Part shown: positions 27,561 through 37,051 of the stretch, piece after piece
How positions within the stretch are numbered: the first letter of the stretch is position 1
How the letters are laid out: each line of letters opens with the position of its first letter
Source of the DNA: Halosolutus gelatinilyticus
Lineage (GTDB): Archaea > Halobacteriota > Halobacteria > Halobacteriales > Natrialbaceae
Direction: 5' to 3'
Length of the DNA: 64,000 nt
Assembly (NCBI RefSeq): GCF_023028105.1
Contig: NZ_CP095493.1
Span: 1-64,000 of the forward strand
The notes under the pieces: model-generated
What the model was told of the DNA's origin: nothing
Seen by the model: the letters and a program-made list of their open reading frames with translations, nothing else
Database searches by the model: none
Position numbers and translations under genes: made by a program

Positions 27561-28313
27561 CTACGTCGAGGAGAGCGACGATCCGCAGAGCTTCCCGATC
27601 GCCCTGCGAAGCCGCTGTGAGACCGCCGACTTGGAGACCCCGAGTCGCTCGGCGAGTTCGTCCTGCGAGATTCCCCTCGGCACCTCGAAGTATCCCTCTT
27701 CGTGGGCGACGGCGAGCAATTCCTGCTGTTTGTCCGTCAGCGCGATCACGCCGTCGTCCTCGTCGTCGGACACGCGCAGATGCTCGACCGAGACGGAGAC
27801 GTCGCGGGCTCGGCAGTGCTCGTTGAATTCGACGAGCGCGTCCCGCGTCGGGAACCGAAGCTGGACGAGCCAGCCGTCGCGGGAGCTGGTACACTCGAGC
27901 AGCCGACCGTCTACCGCCGCCGTCCCTGAGACGATCGGTACCACGCGGTCGGCGAGGGCGGCCCGGTAGACCCGCCTGTTCGGATAGCGATCGACCAATA
28001 CCGGGTCGAAGATCGTCGGATCCATCGCGAGCGCGTTTTCGAACTCCTCACCGGCGCCGAACGCGGTGAAAAAGACCAGCGTCCGGCCGGTATCGACCGT
28101 CGTCCAGTACTCCGGTTCGATAGTCACGTCCGGCGCCCGGCGTAGCGTCGGCCGCAAGAAGAGATCCGGATGGTCGACGCGGAGCTGTGCGATGATCCCG
28201 CCTTCGGCGAGAGAGCGGACGCCGGACCGCTCGCCGGTCAGACCGCGATCGGCGTCAACGACGTCGATGCTCACAGGGAAATCCGCCGTCCGGACGGACG
28301 ACCGAAGTAACAC
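27561..28313 (-). CDS. Bacterio-opsin-activator-type HTH regulator
   Basis: A 250-residue transcription regulator. The N-terminal 180 residues form a sensor-like domain with no clear ligand motif. The C-terminal HTH_10-type domain reads LTDKQQELLAVAHEEGYFEVPR, then SQDELAERLGVSKSAVSQRL (about 192-238). The start is a GTG at 28313. A minus-strand TTTAAT box near 28335-28340 is about 25 nt upstream, fitting a leaderless transcript. An alternative GTG at 28274 (MSIDVV) is possible. Target genes are unknown. Confidence 0.85.
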   Translation of the reverse strand: MLLRSSVRTADFPVSIDVVDADRGLTGERSGVRSLAEGGIIAQLRVDHPDLFLRPTLRRAPDVTIEPEYWTTVDTGRTLVFFTAFGAGEEFENALAMDPTIFDPVLVDRYPNRRVYRAALADRVVPIVSGTAAVDGRLLECTSSRDGWLVQLRFPTRDALVEFNEHCRARDVSVSVEHLRVSDDEDDGVIALTDKQQELLAVAHEEGYFEVPRGISQDELAERLGVSKSAVSQRLRRAIGKLCGSSLSST

Positions 28314-28725
28314 GGACTTACCGCGGACTCGCTCATTAAATGGCCAATTAGACCGGGACTACAAGGTCGTAGACGCTATACAGCAAACCAGTCGCCATCT
28401 CGACATCAATATTGATTCACCCGTCCAATCAACTGAACTAACCATCAGGAATAAAAGAGCGATAATACCCGTGATAAATGGTTCGTTACCGGACCTACAG
28501 GGCCGATACTCGGTCGATACGCGTCGGACGCGATCGCCCGGCGAGCCCAAACGCGCGGAAGTAATAGCTCGTTACCCGTCGGAAACGGCGGGTAGCTGCG
28601 AGCGACGGTCACCGTCGCCTCGAACGATCCGATCGGTCGGGCTTCAGTCGATCGGTCGACCGGAATCCGGTCAATCGGTTGGAATCCGCCGGTTCGTTCG
28701 AACCTCGGTCGCTCGAGCCCCGAAC
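28314..28725. other. 412-bp intergenic region, AT-rich in the left half
   Basis: 28330-28470 is AT-rich and probably carries the promoter of the leftward HTH gene. No gene is recognised. Confidence 0.4.
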
Positions 28726-31700
28726 TCAGCCGGGGTCGAGATCCACCTGATCGAGATACTCTTCGAACAGGAGTTCGAACAGTTTCTGCTGTGCGAGCCT
28801 GATGTGACGGCTGAACGTCGGCTGCGAGACGCCGAGCGAAGAGGCGACCTCCTCGCCGGTGCTCTCTCGCGGCCACTCGAAGAACCCGCCGTAATAGGCC
28901 GTTTCCAGCGTTCTGAGCTGTCGTTCGGAGAGGCGATCGCGGAACTCGACGTCGAATGCCCGCGCCGATCGCGCCGATCGGTCCTCTTCCCTACGGGCGA
29001 CCAGTTCGGTGCCGGGGTACGCCCGATCCAGCATCCCGACGAACGACCGCACCTCGACGGTACTCGAGAGTTCGATCACGAGTCTGACGCGGTCGTCGAC
29101 GGGCGTGATCGAGCGCAACACGGCACCGTGGTCGGCGAGCATTCCCGCGACCGTCTCGCTCGCACAGACCAGCTCGTACAGCGGTTCGTCGCCGTCGTCG
29201 CCGAGGGTTCGAACCGAATCGATCGCGTCGGCACCGGCCGCCACTTCGCGGACGATCTCCTCGTCTGCGTCTGGGACAGTGCAGTACAGCGTCGATCCGC
29301 CCGACGATCGCGGCACGACCGCGCGCACGTCGATCCGCTCGCCGATCCGGGTGGCGATCGACGACAGCGGCTCCGAGTCGTCGCGGAAGACGACCTCGAG
29401 TTCCGTCGCGCTATCGGACACCAGCGCCCGCTTTCGTTCGATCGCCCCGACGGCGAACCCGGCGACCGTCGCGAGGTGCTCGACAATCGCTTGCATCCGG
29501 TCGTCGAACACCTCGCCGTTTTCCGCATAGACCGTAACCGTCCCGACGGTGAAGTCATCGTACGCGAGGGGAACGCTCAGCGCGGCCCGGAATCCGCTGT
29601 CCGAAGCGAGTCTGCGCCATCCCGATCGATCGGCGTCGACGTTCTCGACGAACGTCGGCTCCCGGGTCGCGGCGGTTCGCCCCGTTGGGTCGTCCGCCGT
29701 CGGGTCGACGGCTATCGACAGCGAATCGAGGAATTCGCCGTCTCGTCCGGCCCACGTCCGCGGCGTGACCTCGTCGCTTCCGACGTCGACGTCGCCGACC
29801 CAGGCCAACTCGATCGACCCCTCCTCGGCCGCGTCGAGCGAGACGAGTCCCTCCGCGAGCCGTCGTTCGACGGCGTCGCGGGTGTCCGCGCGAAGCAGGT
29901 CGCGGACGAGTTCACGAGCCCGATCGATACGGGAGACGATCGATTCGAGCCGCGATCGGTCCCGGTCGACCTCGCGGCGACGGGCCGCCGTCGCCAGCAG
30001 GTCCACGCCGATCGCGCCGAGGGTCGCACACGATTCGATCGGCGCCGGGTCGAGTCCGTCGAAGGCCATCGGGTCCGTACTGGTCGCGAGGACCACCCCG
30101 CGATCGGCGACCGGCGCCGAGAGAATTCGCTCCGCGCGGATCCCGGCCCGCGAGAGGAACGGTTCCATCGGTTCGCGATCGTACACGCCGACCTCGTCGG
30201 GCGCGACGACGGTTTCCAGTAGCTCGTCGTCCACCTCGATCGACGGGAGTCCGCCGTCGTACGCCGCCGTCGACGTCGCGACCGCCGCCGGCCGCAACAG
30301 TCCATCTTCGATCCGGTACCAGGCGACCACGTCCGCCTCGGCGAACGTTCGCACGGCTTCCACAACGGCGCGGCGGACGGTCGACTGCGTCTCGGCCTCC
30401 CGGATAGCCGAAATCAGTCCTTCCAGGGTAGAGACGGCCGCGGCCGGCGATCGACGGCGGTCCCGGACGACGCAGAGCGTCCGGTCACGATCCGTCTCGT
30501 CGTCATCGAGCGGGGTCACGAAGACGTCGACCGGGCGGCCGTCGTCTCCGTCGTCGATCGTTCCCGTCACCGGGTCCATCCACCTGACGAACGGGGCCGA
30601 TGCTCGCTCTCGAATCGCCGCCGCCAGCTCCGCGTCGAACAGGTCGGCGACGTCGCCGCCGACGAGCGTTCGTCGGTCGGTCAACGCGAAGAGCGCGGGG
30701 TTCGCGAACGCGATCGTCTCGCCGTCGAGCACGGCGATCCCGTCGTCCAACGAGTCGACGATCCCCTCGAGAAGAGCGAGTCGGTCCCGATCGGCCGTCG
30801 TCCGATCGGCGGCCCGTTCGGACGCGCGAACCGTCAGCCCCGACTCCGAGGGATGGACGGCGACTTCGAGGGGGCCGTCGACCCCCGGATAGGTCGTCTC
30901 GAACCGGACGACTTCGCCTGACGTATCGGCCTCGCGAAACCGCTCGGAGAACGTCGCCCGAACCGAATCGGGGACCAGCTCCCAGACGACCGTTCCCGGT
31001 TCCGGTTGGGGACCGACGAACAGCGCGTCCGCCGCCTCGTTGGCGACGCGAAGCTCCCAGTGCGGGCCGATCGCGAACATCGCGTCCTCGAGGCGGTCGA
31101 TCGCTCCCTGAAAGACGTCGTCGGCTCCGGCGGCCGGGCCCGCGTCCGAGACCGTCACGACGATGCCCGCGACGGTCGGATCGGCGGTTCGATCGACCGC
31201 CGTGAGACCGTACACGTGCCAGGTTCCGTCCGCGTGGCCCACCCGCAGCGTCGCGGTCGCCGTCGCGCCGGTCGGTCCCGCCGCCGCATCCGCGATCAGC
31301 TCTCGGGCGCGGTCCCGGTCCTCGGGGTGAACCAACCTGAAGAACGTCGTTCGTTCGAGTTCCGCCGGCGTGTATCCCATCCGATCGTCGACCGCCGCGC
31401 TGACGTAGTCGATCGTCCCGTCGTCGTCGAGCACCCAGACGAGGGCGATCGAACTCTCGAGGACGGCACGGTAGCGGCGATCGGCGCGCGTCGACGCGAG
31501 TCGGTAGCGTTCGGCCGCATTTCGAACGCGCGAACTGACGAGGGGATCCGGATCGTCGGTCCCGACGACGTCCGACGCGCCGGCTTCGAGCGCGCGAGCC
31601 GCCGACTCAGTGATGGCGACGATCGGGAGTTCGGGGACTCGATCGCGGATCCGTTCGAGCGCCGATTCGGCGTTGGCGTCGGGCGGATCGAAGCCGCAGA

Positions 31701-31884
31701 CGACGCAGTCGACGGTCGACTCTTCCAGGCGCTCGAGAGCGTCGTCGACGGTCGATTCCCGGACGACCGACTCCGGTTCGAACGCCGCCGAGAGCGTCGC
31801 CGCCGTCGCGTCGATCGGCTCGGTGTCACCGACGACGAGAACGTACGGCAGGTCGCCGACGGCGGTCGCGGCTCCGTCGCTCAT
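28726..31884 (-). CDS. Large PAS/GAF sensor with bacterio-opsin-activator (Bat-like) output domain
   Basis: A 1052-residue soluble signalling protein. The N-terminal 120 residues resemble a receiver domain (VLVVGDTEP, then VDCVVCGFDPP). A PAS domain is at about 140-260 (AVLESSIALVWVLDDDGTID; YTPAELERTTFFRLVHPEDR in parts), with further PAS-like segments to about 480. Two GAF-like regions follow (about 490-640 and 690-830). The C-terminus has the bacterio-opsin-activator HTH: LSERQLRTLETAYYGGFFEWPR, then GVSQPTFSRHIRLAQQKLF (about 985-1040). No membrane segments or kinase domain are seen. It is a one-component redox, light or ligand sensor; the signal is unknown. Confidence 0.85.
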   Translation of the reverse strand: MSDGAATAVGDLPYVLVVGDTEPIDATAATLSAAFEPESVVRESTVDDALERLEESTVDCVVCGFDPPDANAESALERIRDRVPELPIVAITESAARALEAGASDVVGTDDPDPLVSSRVRNAAERYRLASTRADRRYRAVLESSIALVWVLDDDGTIDYVSAAVDDRMGYTPAELERTTFFRLVHPEDRDRARELIADAAAGPTGATATATLRVGHADGTWHVYGLTAVDRTADPTVAGIVVTVSDAGPAAGADDVFQGAIDRLEDAMFAIGPHWELRVANEAADALFVGPQPEPGTVVWELVPDSVRATFSERFREADTSGEVVRFETTYPGVDGPLEVAVHPSESGLTVRASERAADRTTADRDRLALLEGIVDSLDDGIAVLDGETIAFANPALFALTDRRTLVGGDVADLFDAELAAAIRERASAPFVRWMDPVTGTIDDGDDGRPVDVFVTPLDDDETDRDRTLCVVRDRRRSPAAAVSTLEGLISAIREAETQSTVRRAVVEAVRTFAEADVVAWYRIEDGLLRPAAVATSTAAYDGGLPSIEVDDELLETVVAPDEVGVYDREPMEPFLSRAGIRAERILSAPVADRGVVLATSTDPMAFDGLDPAPIESCATLGAIGVDLLATAARRREVDRDRSRLESIVSRIDRARELVRDLLRADTRDAVERRLAEGLVSLDAAEEGSIELAWVGDVDVGSDEVTPRTWAGRDGEFLDSLSIAVDPTADDPTGRTAATREPTFVENVDADRSGWRRLASDSGFRAALSVPLAYDDFTVGTVTVYAENGEVFDDRMQAIVEHLATVAGFAVGAIERKRALVSDSATELEVVFRDDSEPLSSIATRIGERIDVRAVVPRSSGGSTLYCTVPDADEEIVREVAAGADAIDSVRTLGDDGDEPLYELVCASETVAGMLADHGAVLRSITPVDDRVRLVIELSSTVEVRSFVGMLDRAYPGTELVARREEDRSARSARAFDVEFRDRLSERQLRTLETAYYGGFFEWPRESTGEEVASSLGVSQPTFSRHIRLAQQKLFELLFEEYLDQVDLDPG

Positions 31885-32243
31885 CGGACTGCTCTACCTC
31901 GCGATCGCTCGTCCGCCGTCCGATCGGCCGTCGAACGGCCGAGCGCCGTTGCTATCGGTATCGTCAATTTCGTCGTATTCGTTGTATTCGTCGTCTTCGT
32001 TGCCCTCGTCGCACTCGGCGAGTTATCCGCCGGAGACACCCACGGGTGGCGCTCCACGACTCGTCGCCGTTTCACGACCCATTGCTTCCGGCACCCGATC
32101 CAGACGGACACGGTAGCCGAAATACCCTTCGCAATCCGTTAACTATCGGTTCCGTATCGGTCGGTAGCACGGGATTACGACCGCGACTGCCACCGTCGTT
32201 GTTGCTACCGTTGTCACGTCGCCACCGGTCCGCTGGCGATCGA
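31885..32243. other. Intergenic region with a short 9-bp TTCGTYGTA microsatellite
   Basis: At about 31974-32020 the sequence repeats TTCGTCGTA, TTCGTTGTA, TTCGTCGTC, TTCGTTGCC. This is a simple repeat unrelated in sequence to the GTNTANAC arrays. There is no supported gene; the region lies upstream of the PAS-type gene and downstream of the stress-protein gene. Confidence 0.45.
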
Positions 32244-32672
32244 TCACTCGTCGGTTCGATCTCGAACCGTAACTACCGGAACCGGCGCGTGGCGCACGAC
32301 CTCCTCGGCGACGCTCCCGACGACGAGGTGATCGAGTCCGGTCCGACCGCTCGTCCCCACGACGATCATGTCGATCTGGTTCGCCTCCGCGAACTCGACG
32401 ATCTGCTCCTGGGGCACGCCGTCGCGAACGTTCGTCGTCACCTCGACGTTCCTCTCGGTCGCGACTTCCGCGGCCCGATCGACCGCCGCCGCCGCTTTTT
32501 CGTCGCGGTCGGAGCGGAGTTTATCGCTCTTGTCCGCGCTGTGGGGGCCCTCGTCGGTGACCGAGAGAACGTGCAGGGTCGCGTCGAGTCGATCCGCGAG
32601 CGCGATGGCGTGGTCGGTCGCCTGGCGAGCACCGTCACTGTCGTCCGTCGCGAGCAGCAGATCCTGGTACAT
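32244..32672 (-). CDS. Universal stress protein (UspA family)
   Basis: A 142-residue nucleotide-binding stress protein. It begins MYQDLLLATDDSDGARQA, with an Asp and alpha/beta fold typical of UspA. The ATP-binding loop GTSGRTGLDHLVVGS (G-x2-G-x9-G-S) is near 110-124, and the C-terminal strand is PVPVVTVR. It is cytoplasmic. It sits 188 bp downstream of the CcdA-type gene on the same strand, so it may be a separate unit. The binding motif is intact, suggesting the ATP-binding subclass. Confidence 0.9.
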   Translation of the reverse strand: MYQDLLLATDDSDGARQATDHAIALADRLDATLHVLSVTDEGPHSADKSDKLRSDRDEKAAAAVDRAAEVATERNVEVTTNVRDGVPQEQIVEFAEANQIDMIVVGTSGRTGLDHLVVGSVAEEVVRHAPVPVVTVRDRTDE

Positions 32673-32860
32673 CGGTTGCCTTCGGATTCGACGTCCGAAA
32701 GGATACGTCCCGGACCTGCGGCTGCCGGGCCCTGGCGCGCTTCGATCACGACGCGATCGCCATTCGACTGGACGGCTACATCGGAACCTGGAGGGGGACG
32801 CCTGACGCCGGAAGCGACACTATACCGGCCCGACGCGCTCGGAATCGAGCCGAATCGGCC

Positions 32861-33565
32861 TCACAGCACGTCCAAGACGAATATCGCCAAATACAGCTGT
32901 CCGAGACCCGCGACGACCATGATGCCACCGGCGATCCGTTCGAGCGTATCGCTGTAGGCGACGAGCTTCCCCGCACTCGCCGTGATCCCCATCCCGGCCG
33001 CAACCGTCAACGAAACCATGAGCAGAACGACGCTTCCGACGTAGGTCCCGAGGACGAGGATGCCCGTCGACGGGTGCATCGACAGCGCTCGAGCGATCAC
33101 GCCGACGAAAAGCGGCGCGACGCAGCCGGCGCCGGCGAGCGCGTATCCAGCGCCGAAAACCCCGAAACCGAGGACGCTCGATCGGCGCTTCGGAAGCGCG
33201 AACGACAGCGAAGGCGCGCGATCGAACACGACGAGCATGCCGAAAACGAGCAGGAGCATCCCGGCGATCGGTTCGAAGAGAGTGATGTTCGACAGCGTTG
33301 CGTGTCCGACCCAGAACGCGGCGCCGAAGAGCGCGAGAAAGGTCAGGAGAACGCCGACTCCGGCGATCAGGCCGCGACTGACGGCGCCCCCGAGAGATGC
33401 GTCCTGGCCGTCCGTCTGGCTCACGTAATACCCGACGTATCCGGGTAGCAACGGGTACGCGCACGGTGAAAAGAAGGTCACGACGCCGGCCGTGAGCGCG
33501 AACGCGATCGAGGTCAGTACCGACGGATCGGCCCCGATCGACGGCGAGAACGCCCCCGCGACCAT
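32861..33565 (-). CDS. ccdA: CcdA/DsbD-family thiol:disulfide membrane transporter
   Basis: A 234-residue polytopic membrane protein with six predicted segments. The first functional Cys is in FFSPCAYPLLPGY (Cys35), and its partner is in GAGCVAPLFVG (near residue 148). Both fit CcdA, which carries reducing power across the membrane to extracytoplasmic thioredoxin-like proteins. The start ATG shares one base with the TAA stop of the TlpA-like gene (TAATG), so translation is coupled. With Sco1 and TlpA it forms a likely haem-copper oxidase or cytochrome maturation operon. Confidence 0.9.
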   Translation of the reverse strand: MVAGAFSPSIGADPSVLTSIAFALTAGVVTFFSPCAYPLLPGYVGYYVSQTDGQDASLGGAVSRGLIAGVGVLLTFLALFGAAFWVGHATLSNITLFEPIAGMLLLVFGMLVVFDRAPSLSFALPKRRSSVLGFGVFGAGYALAGAGCVAPLFVGVIARALSMHPSTGILVLGTYVGSVVLLMVSLTVAAGMGITASAGKLVAYSDTLERIAGGIMVVAGLGQLYLAIFVLDVL

Positions 33566-34167
33566 TACGTATCGGCCTCGGAGTCCCCGTCCGCTTTGAT
33601 CGCCTGTTCGATTCCCGTGACGAGTTCGTCCGCCGACTTGATCCCAGAGTCACCCCACCGAACCGTTCCGCTGGCGTCGATCGCGACCGCGGACGGATAG
33701 CCGCCCTGCCAGTATCGGGCCGTCAGTTCGGCCCGCGAATCGAGGCCGAGCGTCCAGTTTCCGCCGTGGTCGTCCCACCAGTCGACGAGTTCGGCCTCGG
33801 AGATCGATCGGTTCTCGCCGATCGACTCGCTCGTGACCGAAACGAACAGGACCTCGTCGCCGATTCGATCGTTCGCCTCGGCGAGGGCGGGCATCTGCTT
33901 GACGCAGGGCGGACACCACGTCCCGAAGATGTCGACAAACGTCGGGCGATCCGGCGCGGGAACGAGCACCGTGCCGGCTTCGCTCCCCGGCGCGTCGACC
34001 GTCTCGATCTCGATCGGCTCGTCACCGGTGTTTTCGGACGTATCTCCCTCGGTCGACCCCGACGCGGGGTCGTCCCCGATCGACGGAAATCCGAACGCTG
34101 CGATAGCTCCGCCACCGACGACCACGCCCGCGCTGCCGATCCCGGCGAGGACGTCTCGGCGGCGCAT
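33565..34167 (-). CDS. TlpA/ResA-like extracytoplasmic thioredoxin
   Basis: A 200-residue Tat-exported protein. The signal has MRRRDVLAGIG with twin Arg and a hydrophobic stretch to about 27. An acidic Ser/Asp-rich linker follows (28-60). The thioredoxin fold carries WCPPC (Cys85 and Cys88) in DIFGTWCPPCVKQMP. It is the likely acceptor of electrons from the CcdA-type protein and donor to Sco1 or apocytochrome. It lies between the two with a 2-bp gap to Sco1 and a 1-nt overlap with CcdA. Confidence 0.92.
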   Translation of the reverse strand: MRRRDVLAGIGSAGVVVGGGAIAAFGFPSIGDDPASGSTEGDTSENTGDEPIEIETVDAPGSEAGTVLVPAPDRPTFVDIFGTWCPPCVKQMPALAEANDRIGDEVLFVSVTSESIGENRSISEAELVDWWDDHGGNWTLGLDSRAELTARYWQGGYPSAVAIDASGTVRWGDSGIKSADELVTGIEQAIKADGDSEADT

Positions 34168-34169
34168 CG

Positions 34170-35045
34170 CTATCCCTCCACCACCCGCCTGGTGTCCTCG
34201 ACGATCGTTTCGACGCTGACCGCCTCGCGATCGTCGAACGCGTTCGGATACGCTCGCTCGACGATCCCGTCCTCGTTGACGAGCATGATCAGGTTGTAGT
34301 GAGTGAACGTGTACTCGCCGTGGTCGTGGGTTTGGTGGTCAGTCTCGTTCCCCGCGTTGTCTTCGTGGCTCTCGTTCCCGGCTTGACCCTCGTGACTCTC
34401 GTTCCCCGCGTGCTCGCCGTCGCTTTCGTTCCCCGCGTGGTCTCCGTGGCCCTCGTCGCCGCTGTTGCTCTCCTCGCTGCTGTCAGTCTTCGCACCGTCG
34501 CTGCTCGCGGGCAGTTCCTCGACCTGCTTGATCGGCATGCCGAAGTCCTCCTCGAGGAGTTGCTTGGCCGCTTCGTTACTCTCGGGTCGCAGGAAGTGCC
34601 AGTTACCCGCCTCGAGATCGACACCTTGCTCGTGGGCGTACTGTTCGATCGCCTCCGGCGTATCTCGATCGGGATCGAACGTCATCGCGAGCAATCCCAC
34701 GTCGTCCTCGTACCCCCGCTGGGCGGCGTCCTCCTGGACGCGGCGGAGCCGCAAGAGCAGCGCCGGACAGGCGCCGTTCGGACAGGAAGTGAAGAAGTAC
34801 GTCATCAAAAACGCCCGCTCGCCGACGAAGTCCTCGAGCGAAACGGTTTCGCCGGTCAGCGGATCCGGTAGCGAAAAGGACGGGAACTCCTCCCCGTGAA
34901 CTGAGTGTGATGGATCGCCGCGGTTCTCCTCCGGAGGGTCGAGCACTGTCTCGTCGGAGCCGACGCCGAATGCGTCGCCGAGACATCCGGCGAGGCCGGC
35001 GACACCGGCAGCCCCGATCGATCGTAGATACGTCCGCCGTTCCAT
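34170..35045 (-). CDS. Sco1/SenC-family copper chaperone lipoprotein with His-rich repeat insert
   Basis: A 291-residue protein starting at MERRTYLRSIG, a Tat signal followed by lipobox GLAGC (Cys21). The thioredoxin-like core has TSCPNGACPAL, where the Cys pair (88 and 93) is spaced CX4C rather than the usual CX3C. The conserved late His is probably in FTHYNLIML (near 255). Between about 195 and 250 lies an insert of HAGNES-type repeats ending HQTHDHGEYTFTH, rich in His and Asn. Sco1 inserts copper into cytochrome oxidase CuA. It heads the Sco1-TlpA-CcdA operon, reading leftward. Confidence 0.9.
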   Translation of the reverse strand: MERRTYLRSIGAAGVAGLAGCLGDAFGVGSDETVLDPPEENRGDPSHSVHGEEFPSFSLPDPLTGETVSLEDFVGERAFLMTYFFTSCPNGACPALLLRLRRVQEDAAQRGYEDDVGLLAMTFDPDRDTPEAIEQYAHEQGVDLEAGNWHFLRPESNEAAKQLLEEDFGMPIKQVEELPASSDGAKTDSSEESNSGDEGHGDHAGNESDGEHAGNESHEGQAGNESHEDNAGNETDHQTHDHGEYTFTHYNLIMLVNEDGIVERAYPNAFDDREAVSVETIVEDTRRVVEG

Positions 35046-35111
35046 ACGTAGAATGCGGGAGTCCGTGATCAAATGTCCGTTGGTTCGGTTCCCGAACGGC
35101 GTCGTTCGGCA

Positions 35112-35190
35112 GTATTCGCAGCGATCGCCCGATTCGGCGGTGTTCGACGCGATCGCCCGGTTCGATGGTGTTCGCAGCGATCGATCGAGG
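35112..35190. repeat. 28-bp tandem direct repeat, about 2.8 copies
   Basis: Units start at 35112, 35140 and 35168 with the shared core GCGATCGCCCG and prefix GT(A/G)TTCG. The third copy is partial. The repeat lies in the divergent promoter region between Sco1 and the iron-related lipoprotein, so a regulatory role is possible. Confidence 0.7.
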
Positions 35191-35243
35191 CCTGCGACAC
35201 CGACGAATCGACAGGCGTTTCGCCGTCCGTCTCGAACCCTCGG

Positions 35244-36410
35244 ATGATGCACCGTCGGGGATTTCTCCGTGGATCGGCCGTCGCGATCGGCGCGGGATTC
35301 GCTGGCTGTCTCGAGCGACTCGGTTTCGAAGAGCGATCCGCCTGGTCGAATCCGCCGCTCGTCGAAGATCGACCCGACGCCGTCTACCTGCCCGCAGGGA
35401 GCGAAGGAATGGGCAGTTACGGGAGTGCGCACAAAGGTGATTACGCCCTCGAGGTGACCTACACGATTCCACACCGGTTCTGGATTCCGGGCGAGGGCGG
35501 GAGCATGGTCGACGTTGAAACCGACGACAGCCTCCACCTCATGTTCACGCCGTGGGACGTCGAGACGGACACCGTCCTTCCGGTGGACATGCAGCTCGAA
35601 ATCCTCCGGGACGACGAGCCGATCGACGGCGTCGGTAGCTCGCCGTGGCCCATGCTCTCCCAGCGGATGGGCTTTCACTACGGTGACAACGTTCCCCTCC
35701 CCGAAGCGGGGAATTACACGGCGCGCGTTCGTCTCGGTCCCGTCGGCGCCGCTCGAACCGGAGCGTTGGAGGGGCGTCTCGACTCCGCCGAGACGCTCTC
35801 GGTTGAATTCGACTTCGACCCGGCCCACGTCCACGACATCGATATCGAACCGATTGACGAGGATCGCCGCGGCGAACCCGGTGCGCTTCCGCTTATGACA
35901 CACGGCGATCACGGCGACGGCGACCACGGCGACGGCGGTCACGGTGACGGTGAACACGATGGTCACGACGATCACGAACACGCCGGCGGGAAGCACGATC
36001 CCGGACCCGCGCCGACGTCTCGTGGGCCGCCGGTCGACGAACTCTCGGGCGACGTACTCGGGGGCAAGCGGAGTGCGGACGCAAAATTGTTCGCCGTGCT
36101 GACCGACGGCGATCGGTTTACCGACGAGCCGTCGTATCTGGCCGTGCTTCCGCGAACGCCGTACAACGATGTCATTCTGCCGTTTACCGCCCTGAGCGTG
36201 CGGATCGAGCGAGGAGGGACCGCCCTCCTCGAAACGCCGCTTGTCGAAACGCTGGACCACGAGTTCGGTCACCACTACGGGACCGGAACCGAGCGGCTCG
36301 AACGCGGCGACGAGATCACGATTACCGTCGATTCGCCGCCTCAGGTGTCGCGTCACGATGGATACGAAACCGCATTTTTCGACTTCGAAGACGTGACGTA
36401 CACCGTGTGA
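35244..36410 (+). CDS. His-rich lipoprotein, iron-related (DUF7350/P19-like)
   Basis: A 388-residue secreted lipoprotein starting MMHRRGFLRG, with lipobox FAGC (Cys22). Residues 45-175 resemble the Fe2+-transport P19-like fold, with the His-containing segments HKGDYALEVTY and GFHYGDNVP. A His/Gly/Asp-rich stretch (HGDHGDGDHGDGGHG, about 214-250) could bind metal. The C-terminal domain has a further HEFGHHYG motif, which is not a canonical HExxH protease site. Divergent transcription from the Sco1 operon supports a metal-handling role. The family name is from memory. Confidence 0.75.
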   Translation: MMHRRGFLRGSAVAIGAGFAGCLERLGFEERSAWSNPPLVEDRPDAVYLPAGSEGMGSYGSAHKGDYALEVTYTIPHRFWIPGEGGSMVDVETDDSLHLMFTPWDVETDTVLPVDMQLEILRDDEPIDGVGSSPWPMLSQRMGFHYGDNVPLPEAGNYTARVRLGPVGAARTGALEGRLDSAETLSVEFDFDPAHVHDIDIEPIDEDRRGEPGALPLMTHGDHGDGDHGDGGHGDGEHDGHDDHEHAGGKHDPGPAPTSRGPPVDELSGDVLGGKRSADAKLFAVLTDGDRFTDEPSYLAVLPRTPYNDVILPFTALSVRIERGGTALLETPLVETLDHEFGHHYGTGTERLERGDEITITVDSPPQVSRHDGYETAFFDFEDVTYTV

Positions 36411-36874
36411 ACTCGGACGAGAAACCCGCCGTTGTGAAAGGAACCGCGCTGGTAACGGGTGTTCGAGAGATCGATTTTCTACAGACGCGCGACAGTGACC
36501 GTAGTGAAAGCGAACCTCACGGTAGCGAAATCGCCCGATCGAACAGTGAGAGTAGCCGAACTGTGAACGCAGCGCCGTCGAACGGTGCTCGTCGATCGGT
36601 AAGCGTAGTATCCGCCGATCGTAGTACCCGCCGATCGGTAACCGGAGGTGAACCTCAAGACGGAATTCTCGCGGTGGAGGAGACGAGGAACGGAAGTAGA
36701 CTGTCGGGGGCGAACTCGGGACGTCGAGAGCGAAGTAGGTGGCGGATTAAGCGATTCGTCGATCGGTTTCAGGGGAGAAATCGCGTCGTTCCGGACGGCG
36801 AGCGACGAGAGATCTGCCGGGTGAATACCGTACGCTTACTATAACTATTGGGGGACCACGACTACGTTGGGGAC
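36411..36874. other. Intergenic region with a 16-bp direct repeat and an AT-rich promoter
   Basis: A direct repeat, GTAGTA(T/C)CCGCCGATC, occupies 36605-36620 and 36621-36636. Similar GATCGGTAA words recur nearby. A TATA-like TTACTATAAC is at 36836-36845, about 33 nt before the ATG at 36875. No gene is supported in the rest. Confidence 0.5.
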
Positions 36875-37051
36875 ATGTCTCGTGCGAACCGATCAGGGGT
36901 TGACATTGGATGTCCAGAATGTGACACCATTGTTAACACTGCCGTCCCGCCCGGCCCGGGTATTAACGTCGACGGGGATACCCACAGACTCCAGGGAAAG
37001 GATACGCAGTGCCACAACTGTGGTCACGAACTCGAACTATACTATTATTGA
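36875..37051 (+). CDS. Small zinc-ribbon protein at the left edge of the origin
   Basis: A 58-residue protein starting MSRANRSGVD. Two Cys pairs, CPEC and CHNC, about 35 residues apart form a likely zinc ribbon, with the acidic tail LELYYY. The TATA box at 36836-36845 fits a nearly leaderless mRNA. There is no assigned function. It sits just left of the origin repeats and could be unrelated to replication. Confidence 0.65.
   Translation: MSRANRSGVDIGCPECDTIVNTAVPPGPGINVDGDTHRLQGKDTQCHNCGHELELYYY

Noticed and set aside
31974-32020. 9-bp repeat TTCGTYGTA, possibly another copy of the segregation repeat
   Set aside because: Same period but a different sequence with no GTNTANAC core; it is a simple CGT/TCG-type microsatellite of few units.
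34170-36356. A 728-residue reading frame running from Sco1 through the neighbouring gene
   Set aside because: Its first 437 residues are a shadow of the divergent His-rich lipoprotein; Sco1 starts at 35045 with a Tat/lipoprotein signal.
36480-36560. Repeated AGTGA/GTAGCGAA-like words resembling the 9-bp array
   Set aside because: No consistent 9-bp register and no matching core; treated as ordinary low-complexity DNA.
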